11,031 nucleotides of DNA. It comes from Elusimicrobiota bacterium. GTDB taxonomy: Bacteria; Elusimicrobiota; Elusimicrobia; UBA1565; JACRDR01. The stretch's first letter is position 1. Every line of letters begins with the position of its first letter. The DNA lies in NCBI GenBank assembly GCA_016212845.1, contig JACRDR010000240.1, positions 1 to 11,031 of the forward strand. Reading direction: 5' to 3'. A model generated the notes under the pieces. It did no database searches and was not told the DNA's origin. It saw only the letters and a program-made list of their open reading frames with translations. This document shows, piece by piece, positions 1 to 6,599 of this stretch. The translations under genes and the position numbers were made by a program.

Positions 1-14
1 CTGGAGTTTTAGCT

Positions 15-35
15 GGACAGCTGTGGGACTGTCCC
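15..35. repeat. Small dyad downstream of the first minus-strand gene
   Basis: Two overlapping inverted repeats are visible: GGACAG (15-20) with CTGTCC (29-34) around an 8-nt loop, and the odd palindrome GGGAC-T-GTCCC (25-35). The site lies just past the stop codon of the minus-strand gene ending at 46, where a terminator would be expected, but in that direction the stem is followed by AGCTAAAACTCC with no T-tract. The GGGGACAGTCCC core reminds me of dispersed repeats near REP-associated transposases, but this comes from memory only. The window edge cuts the context. Confidence 0.4.
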
Positions 36-45
36 CAAATTGACT

Positions 46-927
46 CTACCAGCCGTCGGGAAGGCCCAGCTTCCGCCGCACGTCTTCCTTCGCTTGCCGG
101 ATGCAGTCGGAGGTCCCCGCGGGATCGCCGTCGCCCGGGCGGAAAAGCTCCGTGAACCGGGCCCAGCCTTGGCGCGGCATGCCCTTTTGGGCGTGGTCGA
201 AGTAGATCGCGAGCGCCGCGCCCATGAATTCGCCGTAGCGCTGGTTCGCCCGGGGGTCCATGACTGAGATGTCGCCTTCGAGCTGCGCGATGTGCTCGTT
301 GTAGAAGCTCGCGTAGCGGGCCGAGGCGTCGACGAGCTTCCCCTTCTCGAAGCCGTAGATCACCGTTTTCCACGCGTTTTGCCCCGCGCGCGAGTGGAAG
401 TCTCCGCAGTCGATGCTGTAGAGGCGGCCGAGCGGCAGCGACCTCGTGACGACCTCGATCGCGCCGTCCCCGTCGATGTCGGCGACGTAGCCCTCCGGCA
501 GGGGCGCCTGCTCGGGCTCCGGCCGATTGCCGACGAAGCGCACCAGATGCAGCGCTTTCGAGCCGCCGCCGTAGGTGCGGTACGCCAGCGTCCGGCTGCC
601 GTCGCCGTAGAGGTCGGGGAACTTTCCCTTGTCGTGGACGCGCTCGAGTTCGACGCGGAACGAGGAGCTCGGCTCGATGTAGATCTTGCCCGCCGCCTTG
701 TTCTTGAGATGCCAGACGATCAGCCGGTCGTACTGCCCGGTGGAGTCGGTGAAGACGTAGGCGGCGAGCTTTCCGCCGTCGGAGGACGGTGCCACGACCT
801 TCTTCTTGAGGGCGTAGCCCTCGTCCTTCATCTTCTTCGCCTGGTCGTCGAGGAAGCGCCGGTGCATCGAGTTCACGTCGGCCGAGCACGGCGCGGCCCA
901 AAGCAGCGCGAGGAGAGCGAGCGTCAC
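46..927 (-). CDS. Secreted protein of unknown function with DxDGDG motifs
   Basis: This encodes 293 aa and I do not recognise a named family. Residues 1-16 form a short hydrophobic signal peptide (MTLALLALLWAAPCSA), so the protein is probably exported. Two similar segments, DLYGDGSRTLAYR (about 105-117) and DIDGDGAIEVVTR (about 150-162), put an Asp/Gly-rich, calcium-loop-like turn before a beta strand. This is the style of FG-GAP/VCBS repeats and suggests a metal-binding beta-rich fold. Cys174 and Cys275 are the only mature-region cysteines and might form a disulfide. The start is GTG at 927, which shares GTGA (924-927) with the stop of the upstream gene, so the two are probably translationally coupled. 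The protein is not long enough for a full seven-bladed propeller. Function is unknown; only export and the turn motifs are supported. Confidence 0.85.
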   Translation of the reverse strand: MTLALLALLWAAPCSADVNSMHRRFLDDQAKKMKDEGYALKKKVVAPSSDGGKLAAYVFTDSTGQYDRLIVWHLKNKAAGKIYIEPSSSFRVELERVHDKGKFPDLYGDGSRTLAYRTYGGGSKALHLVRFVGNRPEPEQAPLPEGYVADIDGDGAIEVVTRSLPLGRLYSIDCGDFHSRAGQNAWKTVIYGFEKGKLVDASARYASFYNEHIAQLEGDISVMDPRANQRYGEFMGAALAIYFDHAQKGMPRQGWARFTELFRPGDGDPAGTSDCIRQAKEDVRRKLGLPDGW

Positions 928-1826
928 GGCTTGATCCCGAAGCGGGTCTGCATCTCGGCCGCGGAGAATTTCTTCGCGGCGCCCGTCTCGCCGTAGCCGA
1001 GCCAGCCGTCGGGCGTGTCGACGCAGCAGGTGACGCCGTCCGCGTCGACCGCGGCGAGCCGCAGGCGAGGCGAGGGGAGTCTAGGCAGCGCCTTGACCCA
1101 CTTCGGCGTCTTCTTGCCGATCCGCCAAAAGCCGACCGCGCGCGACATTTCCTCGTCCTCCGGCACCAGGCCGAAGCCGTGGACGGCGAGCGACTTGCCG
1201 TCGGGCGAAAGCGCGAACTCGTCGACGCGCGTCCACGACGTGTAGTCGAGGCGCAGCGTCTCGCGGCCGCCCGAGTCGATCACCGACAGGACCGGGCGGT
1301 TCTTCGCGTACGGGTCGACGTCCTGCAGGAGCAGCGCGGTCGTGCCGTCGGGCGCGATCTGCAGATGCTGGGCGTCGGGGCTGTCGCCGACCGCGGTCTT
1401 ATCCTCGGTGCGGCGCTCCCAGATCACTCTGCTCGACTCGTGGACCAGACGCAGCAGCGAGCGCACGACGAGGGCCTTCGGCTTATTCGCGCCCTGGCGC
1501 TCGTTCAAATGGAGGCCGACCGGCTTGCGCGTCTCCTCGACCACGAGGAAATGGCTGCCGCTCGAAGGCAGGAGCGCCCGCAGTGAAACCTCCGCGGATT
1601 TCGGCGCCGGACGGTCCGGCCGGGCGAGCGGGATCCGGTGGACGAGGGCCCCGCTCTTGTCGCGAACCTCGACCTCGGCCGAGCCGGGCTGCCAGCGGAG
1701 CTCGCCGGAGTCGGTCCGCATGACCATCTCGCCGGAGGAGGCCTTCCCCTCGTGGGACGGGGGCTCGGGCGGCTTGATGTCGGCGGCGGAGGACAGAAGG
1801 GCTAGAACGCACAGCAGGAGACGCAC
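924..1826 (-). CDS. Secreted beta-propeller-like protein of unknown function
   Basis: This encodes 300 aa, starting with a hydrophobic signal peptide (MRLLLCVLALLSSAA, residues 1-15) followed by a Pro/Ser-rich linker. The remainder looks beta-rich. The turns IAPDG (157-161), LSPDG (206-210) followed by KSLAVHGFG, and VDADG (260-264) resemble the 'SPDGK' turns of WD40/TolB-type propellers. About 300 residues leaves room for only a few blades or a degenerate fold. The start is GTG at 1826; it has no Shine-Dalgarno sequence, but a perfect TATAAT ends 6 nt before it, so the mRNA may be leaderless. It is the first gene of a two-gene minus-strand unit and overlaps the next gene by 4 nt. No enzymatic motif is visible. 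Export is likely and the function unknown. Confidence 0.85.
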   Translation of the reverse strand: MRLLLCVLALLSSAADIKPPEPPSHEGKASSGEMVMRTDSGELRWQPGSAEVEVRDKSGALVHRIPLARPDRPAPKSAEVSLRALLPSSGSHFLVVEETRKPVGLHLNERQGANKPKALVVRSLLRLVHESSRVIWERRTEDKTAVGDSPDAQHLQIAPDGTTALLLQDVDPYAKNRPVLSVIDSGGRETLRLDYTSWTRVDEFALSPDGKSLAVHGFGLVPEDEEMSRAVGFWRIGKKTPKWVKALPRLPSPRLRLAAVDADGVTCCVDTPDGWLGYGETGAAKKFSAAEMQTRFGIKP

Positions 1827-1832
1827 GATCCT

Positions 1833-1838
1833 ATTATA
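1833..1838 (-). promoter_or_regulatory. Perfect -10 box (TATAAT) for the minus-strand secreted-protein genes
   Basis: Read on the minus strand, TATAAT is followed by AGGATC and then the GTG start at 1826. Transcription normally begins about 7 nt after the -10 hexamer, so the mRNA would begin at or next to the start codon. A -35 at the usual 17-bp spacing would be TGGCAC (1861-1856), a poor match. The promoter may rely on an activator or on the strong -10. Confidence 0.6.
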
Positions 1839-1872
1839 AGGAGAGAACCTTCCCCGTGCCAGGGAGAGCGCG

Positions 1873-1901
1873 TTGACGCCGTTCGAGACCCGGCCTATAC
1901 T
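1873..1901 (+). promoter_or_regulatory. Sigma-70-type promoter for the AsmA-like/proBA operon
   Basis: TTGACG (1873-1878) is followed by a 17-bp spacer and TATACT (1896-1901). Both hexamers match the consensus at five of six positions. The expected start site is near 1908, only about 3 nt before the ATG at 1911, and the intervening TGGCGGGCC has no Shine-Dalgarno sequence. The transcript is therefore likely leaderless or nearly so. Confidence 0.7.
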
Positions 1902-1910
1902 TGGCGGGCC

Positions 1911-2702
1911 ATGCGGGCCGTCAAAATTCTATTCGTGGTTTTCGTCGTTTTCCTCATGTTCGCTTGCGCCGGCGCGGCGGCGATCTACGTTCAACTGAAC
2001 GCGATCGTGAAAAAGGGCGTGGAGACGATGGGCCCGCTCGTCACGCACACGACGGTGCGCGTGAAATCCGCCGGTATCTCCCCCTTCACGGGCCGCGGGC
2101 GGCTCAAGGGCTTCGTCATCGGCAACCCGGAAGGCTTTTCCGCCGACACCTCGCTCGGCCTGCGCGACGTGCAGGTGAATCTCGACATGGCGAGCCTCAC
2201 CGAGCCGGTGGTGGTGATCCACGAGATCATCGTCGACGCGCCCATCGTCATCTACGAGACGGGACCCCGCGGCAGCAACCTCCAGGCGCTGAAAGACAGC
2301 ATCGCCTCTTTCATGCCCCCGTCTTCCGTCGAGAAAAAGGTGGAGATCGGCCTGTTCGTCGTGAAACGGGCCAAGGTCCGCGCTAATTTGGCCGAGGCCG
2401 GCGAACGCGAGAAGCTCGGGACGCTGTCCCTGCCGACGGTGGTCGTCGCCGACATCGGCCGGGGCAAGGGCGCCACTTCCAAGGAGGCGGTCGCCGCGAT
2501 GTTCGGCGGTCTCATCGATTCGGTCGAGCGTACCGTCGCCGAGGCGAAAGCGAAGAAGAGCGGCGGCGCGCCTCCCGAGGACGCCGCCAAGGCCGAGTCC
2601 GGCACCGGAGGCCTGATTCGCGGCGTCGCCGAGTCCGTCTTGAACGCGGTCGCGCCGTGGCTGCCCATCGTCAAACGGGCGCGGGAGATGATCGGCCGGT
2701 GA
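1911..2702 (+). CDS. AsmA-like membrane-anchored protein
   Basis: This encodes 263 aa. Residues 6-27 form a strongly hydrophobic N-terminal segment, probably an uncleaved anchor with the rest in the periplasm. The region after it (about 48-118) follows the N-terminal pattern of AsmA/DUF748-like proteins: the GRGRLKGFVIGNPEGF block (61-76), then alternating strands (VQVNLDMASL, VVVIHEIIVDAPIVIYE). Family members are linked to envelope or lipid transport in diderms. This one is far shorter than full AsmA/TamB proteins. The C-terminal part (about 190-263) is Ala/Lys-rich and amphipathic. It is the first gene of the operon, and its TGA overlaps the GTG start of proB (GTGA, 2699-2702). No functional link to proline synthesis is known, so the pairing may only reflect co-expression. 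Family placement is from remembered patterns. Confidence 0.75.
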   Translation: MRAVKILFVVFVVFLMFACAGAAAIYVQLNAIVKKGVETMGPLVTHTTVRVKSAGISPFTGRGRLKGFVIGNPEGFSADTSLGLRDVQVNLDMASLTEPVVVIHEIIVDAPIVIYETGPRGSNLQALKDSIASFMPPSSVEKKVEIGLFVVKRAKVRANLAEAGEREKLGTLSLPTVVVADIGRGKGATSKEAVAAMFGGLIDSVERTVAEAKAKKSGGAPPEDAAKAESGTGGLIRGVAESVLNAVAPWLPIVKRAREMIGR

Positions 2703-3784
2703 GGATCGTGATGAAGGTCGGCTCGAGCGTGCTTTCCGGCGGCCCCGGCAAGCTCGACCCCGCCGCGGTGCGGCGCTTGGCGAACGAGGTCTCCGCGCTC
2801 AAGAAGCGCGGCGACGAGGTGCTGGTCGTCTCCTCCGGCGCGATCCTTTCGGGCTGGCAGCGCCTCGGCCTGTCCGAGCGCCCGAAGACGACGGTCGCCA
2901 AGCAGGCCGCCGCCGCCGTCGGCCAGAGCCGCCTCATGCGCGTCTGGGAGGCGGCTTTCGCCCGCCGCGCCGTGACCGCCGCGCAGGTGCTGCTCACGCA
3001 GGAAGACCTCCGGCAGCGCCACCGCTACCTCAACGCCCGCAATACGCTTTTCGAGCTGCTCCGCCTCGGCGTCGTGCCCGTCATCAACGAGAACGACACC
3101 GTCGCCGTCGACGAGATCAAGTTCGGCGACAACGACGTGCTCTCGGCCCTGGTGGCGGGCCTCTCCGACGCCGACCGCTTGATTCTGCTGACCGACCAGG
3201 AAGGGCTCTACACCGCCGATCCGCGGAAAGACTCCTCGGCGCGCTTCATCGACCGCGTGCGCGCCTCCGAGACCCTGCCCTTCGAGGTGGGCGGCGCCGG
3301 TCCCCTCGGCTCCGGCGGCATGGCGTCGAAGGTCCGCGCCGCGAGAATGGCGGCGGCCGCCGGCATCGAGGCGGTCATCACGAGCGGCGGCAAGGCGGGG
3401 GCTCTGACCGCGGCGGCCGACGGGAAGTCTCAGGGCACCGTTTTCGAGCCGAAGACCCGCGGCATCGGCCAGCGCGGGCGCTGGCTCGCCTTCGCCTCGC
3501 ACCCGAGAGGCCGCATCGTCGTCGACGACGGCGCCAAAGTGGCGCTCGTCGAGCGCGACAAGAGCCTGCTCCCTTCCGGCGTCCGGCAGGTCGAGGATGC
3601 CTTCGAGGCGGGCGACGTCGTCTCCCTCGTGTGCCGCGGGACGGAGTTCGCCCGCGGGCTGACCAATTACGGCGCCGGAGAGCTCGAGCGCATCCGCGGC
3701 CTCAAGACCTCGCAGATCGAGGCCGCGCTCGGCCACAAGCCCGCCGACGAGGTCGTGCACAAGGATAATTTGGTGGTCCTATGA
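2699..3784 (+). CDS. proB: Glutamate 5-kinase (ProB) with C-terminal PUA domain
   Basis: ProB phosphorylates L-glutamate with ATP to give gamma-glutamyl phosphate, the first committed step of proline synthesis in the cytoplasm (EC 2.7.2.11). The 361-aa product has the usual length. The amino-acid-kinase domain (about 1-255) shows KVGSSVL (6-12), VSSGAI (44-49), the substrate block VINENDTVAVDEIKFGDND (128-146), LTDQEGLYTADPR (164-176) and the ATP-site GSGGMASKV (204-212). A PUA domain follows (about 268-345, starting HPRGRIVVDDGAK). I chose GTG at 2699 because it gives the family's MRIVMKVGSS beginning and overlaps the upstream stop by 4 nt; GGGAG lies 11 nt upstream. The stop overlaps the proA ATG (ATGA, 3781-3784), so the two enzymes are coupled. 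Feedback inhibition by proline is usual in this family but cannot be read from the sequence. Confidence 0.97.
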   Translation: MRIVMKVGSSVLSGGPGKLDPAAVRRLANEVSALKKRGDEVLVVSSGAILSGWQRLGLSERPKTTVAKQAAAAVGQSRLMRVWEAAFARRAVTAAQVLLTQEDLRQRHRYLNARNTLFELLRLGVVPVINENDTVAVDEIKFGDNDVLSALVAGLSDADRLILLTDQEGLYTADPRKDSSARFIDRVRASETLPFEVGGAGPLGSGGMASKVRAARMAAAAGIEAVITSGGKAGALTAAADGKSQGTVFEPKTRGIGQRGRWLAFASHPRGRIVVDDGAKVALVERDKSLLPSGVRQVEDAFEAGDVVSLVCRGTEFARGLTNYGAGELERIRGLKTSQIEAALGHKPADEVVHKDNLVVL

Positions 3785-5040
3785 TAGACGTCGAGAAGCT
3801 CGCGAAAGACGCCAAGGCGGCTTCCCGCGAGCTCGCGAAGGCGCCCACCGACAAGAAGGACCGCGCCCTGCGCCGGATGGCCGAGGCGCTGCGCGCGGCC
3901 GCCAACGAGGTCCTCGCCGCGAACGTCGTCGAGGTCGAGGCGGCCCGCGCCGCGGGCTCGACCGCCGCCTTCGTCGACCGGCTGACGCTCGACCCCGGGC
4001 GCCTCGAGAGCGTCTGCAAGGCGCTCGAGCACGTCGCCTCTCTCCCCGACCCCGTCGGGCAGCTCTCCGAGTATGCGACGCGTCCCAACGGCCAAAAGAT
4101 CCGCCGCATGCGCGTGCCGCTCGGCGTGATCGCGATCATCTTCGAGTCCCGGCCGCAGGTCACCGCCGACGCCGCGGGGCTTTGCCTGAAGTCCGGCAAC
4201 GCGGCGATACTCAAGGGCGGCCGCGAGGCGATTCGGACCAACGCCGAGATCGCGAAGGCGCTCCGGACCGGGATCGAGGCCGCGGGACTGCCCCCCGGCG
4301 CGGTCGGCTTCGTCGACGACCCGGACCGGGCGGCGATCCATAAGCTTCTGCAGCTCGACACGCTCGTCGATCTCGTGATCCCCCGCGGCGGGCCGGAGCT
4401 GACCCGCGCGGTGCGCCGAGACTCCGCGGTCGCGGTGCTCTCCCACGACAAGGGGCTCTGCCACGTCTACGTGGACCGGGTCGCCCAGCTCGCCATGGCC
4501 GAGTCGATCGCCTTGAACGCGAAAGTGGAGCGCCCGGGCGTCTGCAACGCGATGGAGACGCTCCTCGTCCACAAGGATATCGCCGACAAGCTGCTGCCGA
4601 AGCTGGCCGACCGCTACCGGGACGCCGGCGTCGAGCTCCGGGGCTGCCCGCGCACCCGGGCTCTCGTCCCCTTCGCCAAGGCGGCGACCGAGGACGACTG
4701 GGACGCCGAGTATTTGGACCTGATCTTGGCCGTGAAGATCGTCGACTCGATGGACGAGGCGATCGCGCACATCGCCCGCCACGGCACGGGCCTGGCCGAG
4801 GCGATCGTCACCGCGGATACCGCCGCCGCCGAGCGCTTCCAGCGCGAGGTGGACGCGGGCGCGGTCTACGTGAACGCGTCGACGCGATTTACCGACGGCG
4901 GCGAGTTCGGCATGGGCGCCGAGATGGGCATCAGCACGCAGAAGCTGCACGCGCGCGGGCCCGTCGGGCTCATCGAGCTCACCTGCGAAAAATTCCTGGT
5001 CAACGGCACCGGCCAGGTCCGCGACAGCCGGAAGGGCTAG
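3781..5040 (+). CDS. proA: Gamma-glutamyl phosphate reductase (ProA)
   Basis: ProA reduces gamma-glutamyl phosphate with NADPH to glutamate-5-semialdehyde, the second step of proline synthesis (EC 1.2.1.41). The semialdehyde cyclises and is finished by ProC, which is not in this window. The 419-aa length is typical of this aldehyde-dehydrogenase-fold family. Diagnostic blocks are IIFESRPQVTADAAGLCLKSGNA (119-141), the catalytic-cysteine motif ERPGVCNAMETLLVH with Cys255 (250-264), and the C-terminal NASTRFTDGGEFGMGAEMGISTQKLHARGP, which begins at 365. The ATG overlaps the end of proB, so ProB and ProA are probably made together; in known systems they form a complex that channels the labile phosphate. 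The gene ends in TAG within the palindrome CTAG shared with the stop of the convergent gene, leaving no intergenic terminator. Confidence 0.97.
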   Translation: MIDVEKLAKDAKAASRELAKAPTDKKDRALRRMAEALRAAANEVLAANVVEVEAARAAGSTAAFVDRLTLDPGRLESVCKALEHVASLPDPVGQLSEYATRPNGQKIRRMRVPLGVIAIIFESRPQVTADAAGLCLKSGNAAILKGGREAIRTNAEIAKALRTGIEAAGLPPGAVGFVDDPDRAAIHKLLQLDTLVDLVIPRGGPELTRAVRRDSAVAVLSHDKGLCHVYVDRVAQLAMAESIALNAKVERPGVCNAMETLLVHKDIADKLLPKLADRYRDAGVELRGCPRTRALVPFAKAATEDDWDAEYLDLILAVKIVDSMDEAIAHIARHGTGLAEAIVTADTAAAERFQREVDAGAVYVNASTRFTDGGEFGMGAEMGISTQKLHARGPVGLIELTCEKFLVNGTGQVRDSRKG

Positions 5041-5420
5041 CGCGTCCGCCAGTCGTGGAGGGCCCTCGCCATCATGGGCGAGTAGATCTGCTTCGAGGCG
5101 TAGGCGGACATCGCCGGGAACAAGACCACGCCTTTGACGGCGCCGGAGAGGCCGCGAATCAGCGGCGGGACCTGCTCGGCGCGGGGAGTCTCGGCGACGT
5201 TGAGGAGTTCGTAGGCGGCGCCGCCCAGCGCGAAGAGCGCGACGACCGGGACGCTCCAGCCGGACGAGACGCCGACGATCGCGATCACGACGGGTGGGAC
5301 TCCCCCCGCCACGTAGCCGGCCACGTTGGCGGCGAGCGTCTCCTTGAGGGTGGGCTCTCCCGCCCGAACGCAGGACGGGAGGAACGCCAGGCACGACGCC
5401 AGGACGAGGACTCGGCGCAT
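5037..5420 (-). CDS. Small membrane or lipoprotein-like protein of unknown function
   Basis: This encodes 127 aa with no recognised family. It begins MRRVLVLASCLAFLPSCVRAG: basic residues, a hydrophobic core, then LPSC at 14-17, which could be a weak lipobox; a normal signal cleavage after VRA is the alternative. Two further hydrophobic segments follow (about 33-51 and 57-70), with a Gly/Ala/Val-rich stretch later (about 90-105), so the product is probably an inner-membrane protein. I chose ATG at 5420 because the signal sequence begins there; the frame continues upstream to 5546, but that extension would run through a palindromic element and lacks a secretion-type start. No clear Shine-Dalgarno sequence is present, and a -10-like TAGACT ends 7 nt before the ATG. 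It converges on proA with stop codons overlapping in CTAG (5037-5040). Confidence 0.7.
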   Translation of the reverse strand: MRRVLVLASCLAFLPSCVRAGEPTLKETLAANVAGYVAGGVPPVVIAIVGVSSGWSVPVVALFALGGAAYELLNVAETPRAEQVPPLIRGLSGAVKGVVLFPAMSAYASKQIYSPMMARALHDWRTR

Positions 5421-5427
5421 CGAGAAG

Positions 5428-5433
5428 AGTCTA
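5428..5433 (-). promoter_or_regulatory. Possible -10 box for the small membrane protein
   Basis: Minus-strand TAGACT matches TATAAT at four of six positions. It is followed by CTTCTCG and then the ATG at 5420, the same close spacing seen for the genes starting at 1826 and 1911. The -35 position is poor (TCGTCG). This is weak evidence on its own. Confidence 0.3.
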
Positions 5434-5473
5434 GCGTTTTCCGCCGAGCTCGACGAGTGAACTTGGTACGACG

Positions 5474-5488
5474 CCGCCCTTAGGGCGG
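5474..5488. repeat. GC-rich palindrome between asd and the small membrane gene
   Basis: CCGCCCT-T-AGGGCGG is a perfect 15-bp odd palindrome able to form a strong 6- to 7-bp stem in either transcript. No T-tract follows on either side. It lies between the larger 43-bp palindrome and the gene starting at 5420. It could block RNA polymerase or protect RNA ends, or be part of a compound repeat element. Confidence 0.55.
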
Positions 5489-5516
5489 TGGCCCCGCGTC
5501 CGGCCAAGCGATCGGC

Positions 5517-5559
5517 ACTTACGCACAAAACGGTGCGTCGCACCACTTTGTGCGTAAGT
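5517..5559 (-). repeat. 43-bp palindrome forming a 21-bp RNA stem just after asd
   Basis: Arms of 21 nt flank a single central base. On the plus strand the arms are ACTTACGCACAAA-AC-GGTGCG and CGCACC-AC-TTTGTGCGTAAGT. As DNA or plus-strand RNA they have two mismatches. In the minus-strand transcript both mismatches become G-U wobbles, so the RNA stem is continuous. It starts 2 nt after the asd stop. There is no T-tract, so it is not a canonical intrinsic terminator. It may be an mRNA 3'-end stabiliser, a factor-dependent end or a mobile REP/MITE-like element. Confidence 0.7.
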
Positions 5560-5561
5560 TC

Positions 5562-6599
5562 CTAAAGCCAGCCTTTCTTTAGGAGGGCTTCGGCGATCTG
5601 GACGGAGTTGAGCGCGGCGCCCTTGAGCAGGTTGTCGCTCACCACCCACAGCGCGAGCTCGCGCTCGTGCGCCCCGGGACGGATGCGCGACACGTGCACC
5701 GGGTAGCTGCCGCCGGTGCCGAGCGGCGTCGGGTAGCCGCCGTTCTTCCAGAGCTCGACGCCGGGCGCACCGGTCAGCAGCTTCTTCGCTTCGTCGGGCG
5801 TCACCGGGCGCTCGGTCTCGAGCCAGAACGCGAGCGAGTGGCCGCGGAAGACCGGCACGCGGACCGTCGTGGCGCTGACCGGCAGGTTCGGGCGGCCCCA
5901 AATCTTGCGGAGCTCCTTGCGCACCTTCACTTCCTCGGAGCACTCGCCTTCGGCGTTGAAGGAGCCGACCTGCGGGAAGACGTTGAAGGCGGCGGTCTTC
6001 GGCATCGCGGAGGCCTTCGGCTCCGACGGGAGGGCGAGCGGATCGGCCTTCTTGAGCGCGCCGTTGGCCGCGCGCACGTGCGAGCGGAACTCGTTGAGCG
6101 CCTCGCGGCCCGCGCCGGAGACGGCCTGATACGACGCCATGCGGATCGCCTTCACGCCGGCCTTTTGGATGATCGGCCAGCCCGCGACCGCGGCGCCGGT
6201 GAGGGTGCAGTTGGGGCCGGCGATGAGCCGCTTGTCCTTGGTCATCGCGTCGGCGTTGACCTCGGGAATGACCAGCGGCACGTCGTCGGCCAGGCGGAAC
6301 GCGGCGGAGTCGTCGATGACCCACACGCCGCGCTCGGCGAGGGCGCGGCCCCACTGCTCCGAGACCTCGTCGGAGGAGACCATGAACACGAGCTGCGCCT
6401 CGGCGAGCGCCTCGAGCGTGGCGCCGCGGGCGGCGATGCTCTTGCCGCGGAACTTCACGGAGGCGGCTTTGCGCCCCGAGTTGAACGGCAGAAGCTTCCC
6501 GACGGGAAACTTCGTCTTCTCGAGGACGGAAAGGATCTCCCGGCCGACCAGCCCGGTCGCGCCGACGACGGCGATATCGATGCCCTTACGGTTTGTCAT
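5562..6599 (-). CDS. asd: Aspartate-semialdehyde dehydrogenase
   Basis: Asd reduces L-aspartyl-4-phosphate with NADPH to L-aspartate-4-semialdehyde (EC 1.2.1.11), the branch point to lysine/diaminopimelate, threonine and methionine. The product has 345 aa, typical of the family. The Rossmann motif VVGATGLVGREIL is at 11-23. The phosphate-binding region includes NSGRKA (40-45). The catalytic motif GPNCTLTG contains Cys131, SYQAVSGAG (156-164) supplies Gln158, and RVPVFRGHS (247-255) supplies the base His254. The nucleophile motif begins GPNC where many homologues have NPNC. The ATG lies inside the end of the upstream gene (14-nt overlap, 6586-6599), with GGGTGAG just before it as a possible ribosome site. 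It is the last gene of the minus-strand operon carrying parA and parB; downstream is the 43-bp palindrome. Confidence 0.96.
   Translation of the reverse strand: MTNRKGIDIAVVGATGLVGREILSVLEKTKFPVGKLLPFNSGRKAASVKFRGKSIAARGATLEALAEAQLVFMVSSDEVSEQWGRALAERGVWVIDDSAAFRLADDVPLVIPEVNADAMTKDKRLIAGPNCTLTGAAVAGWPIIQKAGVKAIRMASYQAVSGAGREALNEFRSHVRAANGALKKADPLALPSEPKASAMPKTAAFNVFPQVGSFNAEGECSEEVKVRKELRKIWGRPNLPVSATTVRVPVFRGHSLAFWLETERPVTPDEAKKLLTGAPGVELWKNGGYPTPLGTGGSYPVHVSRIRPGAHERELALWVVSDNLLKGAALNSVQIAEALLKKGWL

Noticed and set aside
1855..1861. Minus-strand TGGCACG as a sigma-54 -24 element
   Set aside because: The required TTGC-type -12 element is absent (AGGT at that spacing), while a perfect sigma-70 TATAAT lies just downstream.
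2657..2698. Earlier GTG start for proB
   Set aside because: It would add residues unlike ProB; GTG at 2699 gives the standard MRIVMKVGSS start and the GTGA overlap.
2252..5394. Long minus-strand open frames (2252-3760 and 3667-5394) opposite proB and proA
   Set aside because: They run antisense to confidently identified enzymes, have Arg/Ala/Gly-rich low-complexity products and no domain. High GC makes such shadow frames common.
5421..5546. Upstream extension of the small membrane gene to 5546
   Set aside because: The extension crosses both palindromes and puts the signal sequence internal to the protein.
5691..6080. CACGTG cores (5691-5696 and 6075-6080) as possible parS sites
   Set aside because: Flanks do not match the TGTTTC...GAAACA arms of parS; both lie in asd coding sequence and look like chance.
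5431..6354. 307-codon minus-strand frame overlapping asd
   Set aside because: Same strand as asd but another frame; an Arg-rich product with no motifs, so a shadow of asd.
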